A DNA stretch of 5,522 nucleotides, taken from the NCBI GenBank assembly GCA_903930095.1, contig CAIYXE010000469.1, positions 1 through 5,522 of the forward strand, read 5' to 3'. Under the pieces are notes generated by a model. That model was given only the letters and a program-made list of their open reading frames with translations, was not told the DNA's origin and did no database searches. A program made the translations under genes and the position numbers. The first letter of the stretch is position 1. Every line of letters begins with the position of its first letter. Below, piece after piece: positions 1-5,307 of this stretch. This DNA is from an uncultured Hyphomicrobiales bacterium. Its GTDB lineage: Bacteria > Pseudomonadota > Alphaproteobacteria > Rhizobiales > Aestuariivirgaceae.

Positions 1-327
1 GGCAAGTTCCAGGGCGTGTCCTTCAAGCTCGCCGACATGGCGATGGAGCTGAAGGCAGCGGAATTGCTGACGCGCGAGGCCGCCTGGAAGTTCGACCAGA
101 AGACGGTGACCGACATGGACATGGCCATGGCCAAGCTCAAGGCCACCGAGATGCTGGCCTTCGTGGCGGATGAGGCGATCCAGATTCACGGCGGGATGGG
201 GCTGATGTCGGACCTGCCCTTGGAACGCATCTGGCGCGATGCGCGGGTGGAGCGGATCTGGGAGGGAACGAGCGAGATCCAGCGGCATATCATCAGCCGC
301 GCGATGCTGAGGCCGTTGGGTGGTTGA
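1..327 (+). CDS. Acyl-CoA dehydrogenase, C-terminal fragment (5' end outside window)
   Basis: This is the C-terminal 108 residues of an FAD-dependent acyl-CoA dehydrogenase, which desaturates an acyl-CoA at C2-C3 and passes electrons to electron-transfer flavoprotein. The frame is open from base 1, so the true start lies upstream; the GTG at 16 is an internal Val. The visible part is the C-terminal helical domain. It carries the flavin-contacting motif IHGGMG near fragment residues 62-67 and the hallmark IWEGTSEIQR near 86-95. The Glu of WEGT (codon 262-264) aligns with the catalytic base of the MCAD-type family. The protein ends normally at ISRAMLRPLGG followed by TGA. Family membership is certain, but substrate specificity cannot be read from this fragment. 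Its neighbours (acyl-CoA ligase, CaiD-like hydratase, SDR) suggest it performs the oxidation step of the same degradative pathway. The 113-bp gap to the ligase holds a long palindrome, so co-transcription is likely but not shown. Confidence 0.96.
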   Translation, partial: GKFQGVSFKLADMAMELKAAELLTREAAWKFDQKTVTDMDMAMAKLKATEMLAFVADEAIQIHGGMGLMSDLPLERIWRDARVERIWEGTSEIQRHIISRAMLRPLGG

Positions 328-342
328 TGTCCATTCTTGAAA

Positions 343-420
343 CCGTCATCCCGGCGAAGGCCGGGATCCAGCTTCCTTGCGGCCACCATAGCTGGACCCC
401 GGCCTTCGCCGGGGTGACGG
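343..420. repeat. Intergenic palindromic repeat (REP-like inverted repeat)
   Basis: Two 30-base arms, 343-372 and 391-420, are inverted copies of each other matching at 28 of 30 positions around an 18-base loop. In the plus-strand RNA one of the two mismatches (T349/G414) would be a wobble pair. Each arm is also a small hairpin on its own: CCCGGC-GAAG-GCCGGG at 350-365 and CCCCGGC-CTTC-GCCGGGG at 397-414. Read through on the minus strand the element encodes IPAFAGMT, a peptide I recognise from spurious ORFs over this dispersed repeat class in proteobacterial genomes. No T-tract follows on either strand, so it is not a typical intrinsic terminator. It could still affect mRNA stability or the expression ratio of the acyl-CoA dehydrogenase and the ligase. 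The structure is seen directly; dispersal in the genome is inferred from family knowledge. Confidence 0.9.
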
Positions 421-440
421 CACTAGAGAATGAGTGAGCG

Positions 441-2477
441 ATGAAATCCCTCTCCCGCCTTCTCAACCCCACATCCATTGCCTTCGTCGGCGGCAATGAA
501 TGCGCCATCGCGATCAGGCGCACGCTGGAGCTTGGCTTCACGGGCACGATCTATGCCGTCCACCCCAAGCGGGAGGAGCTCTCCGGCATCCCGACGCTCA
601 AATCGGTGGACGATATTCCCGGCCCCGTTGATGCAGCCTTCATCGCGGTGAAGAACATTCCCACCATCGAGGTTGTTCGCACGCTCAGCGCCAAGGGCTG
701 CGGCGGGGCTGTCATCTATGCGGCGGGATTTGCCGAGACGGGCAATGCCGAACTGCAGCGTCAGTTGCTGGATGCTGCCAACGGCATGCCGCTGATGGGC
801 CCCAATTGCTATGGCTTCGTCAACACCCTGTCACGCGCAGCACTCTGGCCGGATGAGACGGGGCTGGAACCCGTGCCGCGCGGCGTGGCGCTGATCACGC
901 AATCCGGCAACATCGCCTGCAACTTCACCATGATGATGCGCGGCCTGCCGGTCGCCGCCGTGTTCTCCATCGGCAACCAGGTGGACGTCGGCATGCATGA
1001 CATGGTGGAGACGCTTTCCGCCGACCCGCGCATCTCGGCCATCGGCCTTCATGTCGAGGGCCTGCCGGATGTCCCGGCCTTCGCCCGCGCGGCGGCGATT
1101 GCAAGGAAGCGCAAGATTCCGATCGTGGTGCTGAAGACGGGGCGCTCCGAACAAGGGGCGAAGGTGGCGATGAGCCACACGTCATCGCTTGCGGGCGCCG
1201 ACACGCTTTATGATGCGCTGTTCGAGCGCTATGGCATCGCGCGGATGAAGTCCGTCTCGGCCTTCGCGGAGACGCTGAAGTTCCTGCACAATGGCGGGCC
1301 GATTGCGGACTCGCGGCTTGTCTCCCTCTCCTGCTCGGGGGGCGAGGCGGCGCTGGTCGCTGACATGGCGCTGGAGAAGAAGGTGAGTTTCCCGCCCTTC
1401 AACGCGGAAACCAAGCCCCGCGTTGCGGCAACGCTCAACGAGTATGTCGCCATCGACAATCCGCTCGACTACCACACCTTCATCTGGGGCCAGCCGGAGA
1501 AGCTTATCGCCACCTTCACCGAGGTTCTGAAGGGTGGCTTCGATGTTGGCATGGTGATCCTCGATACGCCCACGCACCCCAAGATGAAGCCTGACAGCTG
1601 GGCCACCACGGCGCGCGCCATGGCGGCGGCGGCGCAGGCAACGGGTGCGCGCGCCGCGGTGGTCGCCTCGCTTTCCGAAGGCATGCCCCTTCCGCTGGCA
1701 GATGAACTCTCGGATCTGGGTGTCGCCCCGATGATGGGGCTCGACGATGCGCTGACTGCCTTCGAGGCGGCAGCCTTCATCGGGCGCAACTGGGCGCATA
1801 CCGAGGAACCGCCGGAGATGCTGCCGCCCCTCGCGATAGGCTCCGAGGCGCATGTGTTCAGCGAGTTTGCGGCCAAGCAGATGCTGGCAAAGCATGGGCT
1901 CCGCGTGCCTGAGGGTATCGTGTGCCCCGCAAAAGATGCCGTCGCCGCCGCCGAAAAGCTTGGCTATCCGGTGACGCTCAAGGTCTCTTCTGCAGCCATT
2001 GCCCACAAGACGGAAGCGGGCGGCGTGGCGCTGAACCTGAGGACCGCCGCCGAGGTGGAAGAAGCGGCCAGGCGCATGGCGGAACTGGCGCCCGACGTGC
2101 TGGTCGAGCGCATGGTGACGGGGGCGGTGGCTGAACTCATCATCGGCCTCACCTCCGACCCGCAGTTCGGAACAGCGCTGGTCGTCGGCGCAGGTGGCAT
2201 CCTGACGGAGTTGCTGAAGGATACTGTGACACTGATCCTGCCCACCACGCGCAGCGAGATCGAGCGCGCGCTCCGTACACTGAAGGTCTGGCCGCTGGTC
2301 GAGGGCTTCCGCGGCAAGTCGGGTGACCAGGAGGCGGTGATTGCCGCTGTTGAGGCCGTGGCGCGCTTCGCCGAGGCAAATCGCGGGCTGGTCGAGGAAG
2401 TCGACGTCAATCCCCTGCTCGTGCTCAAGGACGGCGCTATCGCCGTCGACGCACTCATCAAGATGAGGACACCATGA
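441..2477 (+). CDS. NDP-forming acyl-CoA ligase (acetate--CoA ligase family, fused alpha/beta)
   Basis: This 678-residue cytosolic enzyme should form an acyl-CoA from a carboxylic acid, CoA and ATP, releasing ADP and phosphate through phosphohistidine intermediates. Domain order is that of single-chain ACD enzymes. A CoA-binding Rossmann domain spans about 5-125 (GPNCYG at 120-125). A succinyl-CoA-ligase-like domain spans about 147-285, with QSGN at 154-157, SIGNQVDVG at 176-184 and SHTSSLAG at 245-252, where His246 is the expected phosphorylated residue. A further ligase-like domain spans about 290-445. An ATP-grasp domain spans about 468-675, with LKVSSAAIAHK at 513-523 and EVDVNPL at 653-659. 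His522 may be the second phosphohistidine and Asp655/Asn657 the metal ligands. Length is normal for the family. The ATG at 441 is preceded only by a weak GA-rich ribosome site. The stop overlaps the hydratase start (ATGA). The acid substrate is unknown; the clustered beta-oxidation genes argue for a catabolic acid rather than acetate itself. Confidence 0.93.
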   Translation: MKSLSRLLNPTSIAFVGGNECAIAIRRTLELGFTGTIYAVHPKREELSGIPTLKSVDDIPGPVDAAFIAVKNIPTIEVVRTLSAKGCGGAVIYAAGFAETGNAELQRQLLDAANGMPLMGPNCYGFVNTLSRAALWPDETGLEPVPRGVALITQSGNIACNFTMMMRGLPVAAVFSIGNQVDVGMHDMVETLSADPRISAIGLHVEGLPDVPAFARAAAIARKRKIPIVVLKTGRSEQGAKVAMSHTSSLAGADTLYDALFERYGIARMKSVSAFAETLKFLHNGGPIADSRLVSLSCSGGEAALVADMALEKKVSFPPFNAETKPRVAATLNEYVAIDNPLDYHTFIWGQPEKLIATFTEVLKGGFDVGMVILDTPTHPKMKPDSWATTARAMAAAAQATGARAAVVASLSEGMPLPLADELSDLGVAPMMGLDDALTAFEAAAFIGRNWAHTEEPPEMLPPLAIGSEAHVFSEFAAKQMLAKHGLRVPEGIVCPAKDAVAAAEKLGYPVTLKVSSAAIAHKTEAGGVALNLRTAAEVEEAARRMAELAPDVLVERMVTGAVAELIIGLTSDPQFGTALVVGAGGILTELLKDTVTLILPTTRSEIERALRTLKVWPLVEGFRGKSGDQEAVIAAVEAVARFAEANRGLVEEVDVNPLLVLKDGAIAVDALIKMRTP

Positions 2478-3274
2478 CCGTTCAAGAGTCGAACACCGGG
2501 CCGATCCACGTCACCAGGCGCGGGCGCGTTCTCGAAGTCAGGATCGAGCGCGGCAAGGCCAATGCCATCGATGCCGCGACGAGCCGTGTCATGGGCGACA
2601 TCTTCGCAGGCTTCAGGGACGATCCGGATCTGCGCGTGGCGATCCTCACCGGCACGGGCGAAAAATTCTTCTGCCCCGGCTGGGACCTGAAGGCGGCAGC
2701 CGAAGGCGAGGCGCCCGATTCCGATTATGGCGTGGGCGGCTTCGGCGGATTGCAGGAGCTTCCCGGCCTCAACAAGCCCGTCATCTGCGCGGTGAATGGG
2801 TTGGCCTTCGGCGGCGGCTTCGAGATCATGATCTCGTGTGACATCATCATCGCCGCCGAGCACGCGACTTTCGCGCTCCCTGAGATCAACTCGGGCACGG
2901 TGGCGGATGCCGCCTCGATCAAGCTGCCGCGCCGCATTCCCTATCACGTGGCGATGGAGATGCTGTTCACCGGCCGCCGCATCGACACCAAGGAAGCAAA
3001 GCACTGGGGCCTCATCAACGAGATCGTTCCGGCGGATCAACTCATGGACCGCGCACGCGCGGTGGCGGACCAATTGGCCGATGGCCCGCCGCTGGTCTTC
3101 GCCGCCATCAAGGAAGTCACCCGCGAGACAGCGCATCTGCCCGTGCAGCAGGCCTTCGACATGGTGACGAAGCGCAAGCTGAAGACCGTGGATATTCTCT
3201 ATTCCAGCGAAGACCAGCTGGAAGGTGCGCGCGCCTTCGCGGAAAAGCGCAAGCCGCAATGGAAGGGCAAGTGA
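2474..3274 (+). CDS. caiD: CaiD-like enoyl-CoA hydratase (crotonobetainyl-CoA hydratase / carnitinyl-CoA dehydratase type)
   Basis: This 266-residue crotonase-fold enzyme should add water across the double bond of an enoyl-CoA; for true CaiD this is crotonobetainyl-CoA to carnitinyl-CoA. Against my memory of E. coli CaiD the N-terminal half is strikingly similar: KANAID at 28-33, GEKFF at 62-66, GWDLKAAAEGEAPD at 69-82 and NGLAFGGGFE at 108-117. Glu117 and Glu137 (in ALPE) fit the catalytic pair of crotonases, and the GG around 113-115 fits the oxyanion hole. The stretch after Glu137 (SGTVADAASIKLP, 140-152) differs from the usual GIxPxxG-type loop, which may mark a CaiD-like subfamily with another substrate. 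The C-terminus EGARAFAEKRKPQWKGK matches the family ending. The start overlaps the ligase stop by 4 bases, with GAGGA at 2465-2469 as ribosome site, so translation is probably coupled. The crotonase assignment is firm. The gene symbol rests on similarity and the exact substrate is inferred. Confidence 0.9.
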   Translation: MTVQESNTGPIHVTRRGRVLEVRIERGKANAIDAATSRVMGDIFAGFRDDPDLRVAILTGTGEKFFCPGWDLKAAAEGEAPDSDYGVGGFGGLQELPGLNKPVICAVNGLAFGGGFEIMISCDIIIAAEHATFALPEINSGTVADAASIKLPRRIPYHVAMEMLFTGRRIDTKEAKHWGLINEIVPADQLMDRARAVADQLADGPPLVFAAIKEVTRETAHLPVQQAFDMVTKRKLKTVDILYSSEDQLEGARAFAEKRKPQWKGK

Positions 3275-4044
3275 GCTTCGACTTCACGGGCAAGCGTGTG
3301 CTCGTGACCGGCGGTACGCGCGGGATCGGGCGCGCGGCTGTGGAGGCCTTCCTCGCAGCCGGGGCACACGTCGCGGTGAATGGCCGTACGGAGGGGTCCA
3401 CGGCCAAGGCCATCGCCCTGCTCGGCATAAAGGCGGTCGCAGCACCCGGCGATGTCGCAAGCGCCGAACAGTGCCGGGCGGTGATCGCCATGGCCGTGCG
3501 GGACCTGGGGGGCCTGGACGTGCTGGTCAATTGCGCAGGGATCGCCCGGGGCGGCCCCGTCGAGAGCGTGACCGAAACGGTGTGGGACGACACGCTGGAT
3601 ACCAACCTGAAGGGCACCTTCTTCTGCACCCAGGCCGCCCTGCCCCATCTGCGCGCGTCCAAGGGCAATGTGGTGAACCTCGCGTCCGACGCGGGCCTCA
3701 TCGGCGAGGTCGGGCTTACCGTCTATTGCGCGTCAAAGGGGGGCGTCGTGAACCTCACCCGCGCGCTCGCCCTCGAGCTTGCACCGGATGTGCGCATCAA
3801 TTGCGTCTGCCCCGGCTATGTCGACACCGACATGGTGCGGCGTGACGTGATCGACGCCTCGGCAGACCCGAAGGCCACGGAGGCGGCGCTCGCGGCCTCC
3901 GCACCGCTCAACCGCATCGCCGGGCCGGAAGAGATCGCCACGGCAATCCTCTATCTGGCTTCGGAACAGGCACGGTTCATGACCGGCTCTGCCCTGCAGA
4001 TCGACGGTGGCACCACGGCAGGCCACCCGCGCAGCGGCGCATAA
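3271..4044 (+). CDS. Short-chain dehydrogenase/reductase (SDR), FabG-like
   Basis: This classical SDR of 257 residues should oxidise or reduce a hydroxy/keto group with a nicotinamide cofactor. With the GTG start at 3271 the motifs fall at canonical positions: TGGTRGIG at 14-21, NCAG at 87-90, Asn112, and catalytic Ser139, Tyr152 and Lys156 (YCASK), then PGYVDTDM at 181-188. The basic residue after beta-2 (NGRT, Arg39) and the lack of an acidic residue there favour NADP(H). GTG 3271 was chosen because it overlaps the hydratase stop as GTGA, has GGAAGGG just upstream at 3261-3267 and gives the usual N-terminus. An in-frame ATG at 3259 would add four residues but lacks a good ribosome site. In context it could be the 3-hydroxyacyl-CoA dehydrogenase of the cluster. 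A FabG-type 3-oxoacyl reductase role cannot be excluded from sequence. Confidence 0.92.
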   Translation: MSFDFTGKRVLVTGGTRGIGRAAVEAFLAAGAHVAVNGRTEGSTAKAIALLGIKAVAAPGDVASAEQCRAVIAMAVRDLGGLDVLVNCAGIARGGPVESVTETVWDDTLDTNLKGTFFCTQAALPHLRASKGNVVNLASDAGLIGEVGLTVYCASKGGVVNLTRALALELAPDVRINCVCPGYVDTDMVRRDVIDASADPKATEAALAASAPLNRIAGPEEIATAILYLASEQARFMTGSALQIDGGTTAGHPRSGA

Positions 4045-4075
4045 AAAAGGGCCCCGGCTGTTACCCCGGGGCCTT
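4043..4075 (-). terminator. Intrinsic terminator of the minus-strand gene, overlapping the SDR stop codon
   Basis: A GC-rich hairpin pairs 4048-4057 with 4066-4075 (10 pairs, one a G-T wobble) around an 8-base loop. Read on the minus strand it is followed by six Ts (complement of the A-run 4043-4048), the classical rho-independent arrangement. It therefore ends the small gene at 4092-4271. On the plus strand only two Ts follow the stem before CAGGGG, so any termination of the SDR transcript would be weak. The A-run includes part of the SDR stop codon TAA (4042-4044). Confidence 0.85.
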
Positions 4076-4091
4076 CAGGGGAGAGGACGTG

Positions 4092-4271
4092 TCAGCCGAT
4101 GAGCCAGTGGCGGCTCGACCGGCGAATGCGGGCCTGCTCGCTCTCCATCACCTCGAGGGAGGGGTCAGCGGCAGCGGAAACGGTGAGTGACCGCAGCGTC
4201 TGGCGGAGGGCGTTTTCGACGCCGGTCCAGAGGGGGCCATGGGTTGCGGCAGAGGCTGTGCGGGAGGTCAT
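4092..4271 (-). CDS. Small hypothetical protein, 59 residues
   Basis: I do not recognise this family. The ATG at 4271 was chosen over an in-frame TTG at 4280 because GAAGAA lies directly upstream of the ATG as a modest ribosome site. The reading frame supports real coding: by my count about 49 of 59 codons end in G or C, matching the neighbouring genes. A strong intrinsic terminator lies 17 bases past the stop and a divergent AT-rich region lies upstream. The product is soluble-looking, with no signal peptide or membrane segment. It has a possible helix around residues 13-28 (LWTGVENALRQTLRSL) and a basic C-terminus (ARIRRSSRHWLIG). It is transcribed divergently from the LysR gene, an arrangement in which the regulator often controls its neighbour. 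A competing plus-strand frame over the same bases lacks such support. Confidence 0.62.
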   Translation of the reverse strand: MTSRTASAATHGPLWTGVENALRQTLRSLTVSAAADPSLEVMESEQARIRRSSRHWLIG

Positions 4272-4281
4272 GTTCTTCAAC

Positions 4282-4304
4282 TTTGTTTATGCGTTTGTTT
4301 ATGC
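4282..4304. repeat. Perfect 11-bp tandem direct repeat in the divergent promoter region
   Basis: TTTGTTTATGC occurs at 4282-4292 and again at 4294-4304, separated by one base, giving a 12-base period. The repeats lie just upstream of the small minus-strand gene, around its predicted transcription start and leader. They are candidate half-sites for a DNA-binding regulator. The 12-base spacing is slightly more than one helical turn, so both copies would lie nearly on the same DNA face. Confidence 0.85.
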
Positions 4305-4350
4305 TCCCATAGATAAGCGCCATCAGAACAGTACACAAACGAGGAGTTCT

Positions 4351-4428
4351 ATGTTAATCTTCAAGAGAAACTTGAGGATCGCCCATGTTGCGCCACATTC
4401 CCGGCCTCGCCTCGCTCAAGGCCTTTGA
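4351..4428 (+). other. Possible 25-residue leader ORF overlapping the LysR start
   Basis: An ATG at 4351 with GAGGAG four bases upstream (4341-4346) opens a 25-codon frame (MLIFKRNLRIAHV and on) that stops at 4426-4428, about 43 bases inside the LysR gene in a different frame. Its ribosome site is at least as good as that of the regulator. It passes through the hairpin covering the LysR ribosome site. No protein family is recognisable. It could be chance, since the second half lies over coding sequence. Confidence 0.25.
4357..4379 (+). promoter_or_regulatory. Hairpin sequestering the LysR ribosome binding site
   Basis: Bases 4357-4365 pair with 4371-4379 (nine pairs, one a T-G wobble at 4360/4376) around the five-base loop AGAAA. 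The right arm contains GAGGA (4374-4378), the Shine-Dalgarno sequence six bases before the LysR ATG at 4385. In the folded mRNA the ribosome site would be fully paired, which predicts low basal translation unless something opens the stem. The pairing is seen directly; the regulatory effect is inference. Confidence 0.5.
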
Positions 4429-5302
4429 CGCCTCCGCCAGACATTTGAACTTCACCCGCGCCGCGGCGGAACTGAACGTGACGCCTGCCGCCGTCAGCCA
4501 CCAGATCAAGGAACTGGAAGAGGCGGTCGGCGTGCCGCTGTTCCAGCGCACCAGCCGCCACATGCAGCTGACCCGCCAGGGCATGATCCTGAAGCCCGCC
4601 ATCGGCGAGGCGCTGGAGGGGCTGACGCGGGCGTTGCAGCGCATCCGGCAACTGGAGAACCCCACCCAGGTGCGCGTCACCGCTTCGCCCTCGATCGCCG
4701 CCAAGTGGCTGGTGCCGCGGCTGGACCGCTTTCTCGAGTCGATGCCGGGGGCGGATGTGCGGATCGATGTGTCCTCCGAACCGCTGGATTTCGAGCGTGA
4801 GGACATCGACGTGGCGATCCGCTTCGGCGATGGCAACTACCCTGGCCTGATGGTGGAAAAACTGTTCCACGACACGCTGTTCCCTGTCTGCGCGCCAGAG
4901 CTTCTCAAGGGCGCCAAGCCGCTGCGGGAGCCGAAGGACCTGCTGCAGTTCACCCTCATCCACCTCGAATGGGAGGCGCAGGGTGCGGTGTGGCCCAACT
5001 GGCGCATGTGGATGCTGGCGGCGGGCGTGAAGGACTTCAACGACACGCGCGGCCTGCATTTCAGCCAGACATCGCTGGCGCTGCAAGCCGCCATCGACGG
5101 CCACGGCGTGGCGCTGGGGGATTCAACCCTGGTGGGTGACGACCTTGCCGCCGGGCGCCTGGTCAAGCCCTTCGAACTGGCACTCCGGAGCCCGGCGCAG
5201 TTCGCCTATCACCTGATCACCAGGCGCGATACCGCGGAGCGGCCGATGACCAAGGCCTTCCGCAACTGGATCATCGCCGAGGCGGCGGCAAGCCAGGGCT
5301 GA
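4385..5302 (+). CDS. LysR-family transcriptional regulator, GcvA-like
   Basis: This 305-residue DNA-binding regulator has the usual LysR length and layout. The N-terminal winged helix-turn-helix spans about 6-65, with FTRAAAELNVTPAAVSHQIKEL-type helices at 23-44 and the family signature PLFQR at 51-55. A linker helix runs about 66-92. The effector-binding domain runs about 95-300, with SPSIAAKWLVPRL at 101-113 and DVAIRFGDG at 142-150, both typical of the GcvA branch. The start is fixed by the standard N-terminus (LRHIPGLASLKAF) and GAGGA six bases upstream. LysR proteins usually bind as tetramers, repress themselves and switch an adjacent operon in response to a small molecule. Here the divergent neighbour is the small unknown gene, while the acyl-CoA operon lies just beyond it. 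Either may be the target; the effector cannot be deduced. True GcvA (glycine cleavage control) is not implied. Confidence 0.95.
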   Translation: MLRHIPGLASLKAFDASARHLNFTRAAAELNVTPAAVSHQIKELEEAVGVPLFQRTSRHMQLTRQGMILKPAIGEALEGLTRALQRIRQLENPTQVRVTASPSIAAKWLVPRLDRFLESMPGADVRIDVSSEPLDFEREDIDVAIRFGDGNYPGLMVEKLFHDTLFPVCAPELLKGAKPLREPKDLLQFTLIHLEWEAQGAVWPNWRMWMLAAGVKDFNDTRGLHFSQTSLALQAAIDGHGVALGDSTLVGDDLAAGRLVKPFELALRSPAQFAYHLITRRDTAERPMTKAFRNWIIAEAAASQG

Positions 5303-5307
5303 GCTGT

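Larger units (their letters stand above)
4272..4384. promoter_or_regulatory. Divergent control region between the small gene and the LysR gene
   Basis: This 113-bp AT-richer gap should hold promoters for both divergent genes. For the minus-strand gene I see a candidate promoter: TTGTGT (complement of 4333-4338) and TATCTA (complement of 4310-4315) separated by exactly 17 bases, each matching consensus at only three of six positions. A dyad TTAT-N10-ATAA lies at 4299-4316 and a near-perfect inverted pair CGTTTGTTTA / TACACAAACG at 4292-4301 and 4332-4341. Either could be a LysR-type operator. No convincing -35/-10 pair stands out for the LysR gene. The regulatory role is inferred from position and symmetry. 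Confidence 0.5.

Noticed and set aside
16..327. GTG at 16 as start of a short 103-residue protein
   Set aside because: The same frame continues upstream to base 1 with acyl-CoA dehydrogenase-like sequence, so this is a fragment of a longer gene cut by the window edge.
430..444. Four-codon ORF (M-S-E-R) whose TGA overlaps the ligase ATG
   Set aside because: It has no good ribosome site and is too short to separate from chance. It could be a coupling leader, but nothing else supports that.
293..547. 84-codon minus-strand frame across the intergenic palindrome
   Set aside because: Its middle is simply the palindrome read as protein (IPAFAGMT), a known source of spurious ORFs, and its start is antisense to the ligase.
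1182..2006. 274-codon minus-strand open frame inside the ligase gene
   Set aside because: Shadow of the ligase: Arg/His/Gly-rich with no domain motifs and no control signals.
441..2477. Assignment of the ligase as a DMSP lyase of the DddX type
   Set aside because: DddX belongs to the same superfamily, but I see no DMSP transporter or acrylate gene here and cannot verify its substrate-binding residues. The CaiD-like partner points elsewhere.
1964..3259. 431-codon minus-strand open frame across the ligase and hydratase genes
   Set aside because: It lies antisense to two genes with clear family motifs, crosses their junction, and its translation is an Arg/His/Ala-rich mix with no recognisable domain, as expected of a GC-rich shadow frame.
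4099..4428. 109-codon plus-strand frame across the small gene and the divergent control region
   Set aside because: It runs antisense to the better supported small gene and through an AT-rich regulatory gap, with no ribosome site at its start. Only its last 25 codons have a plausible separate start (4351).
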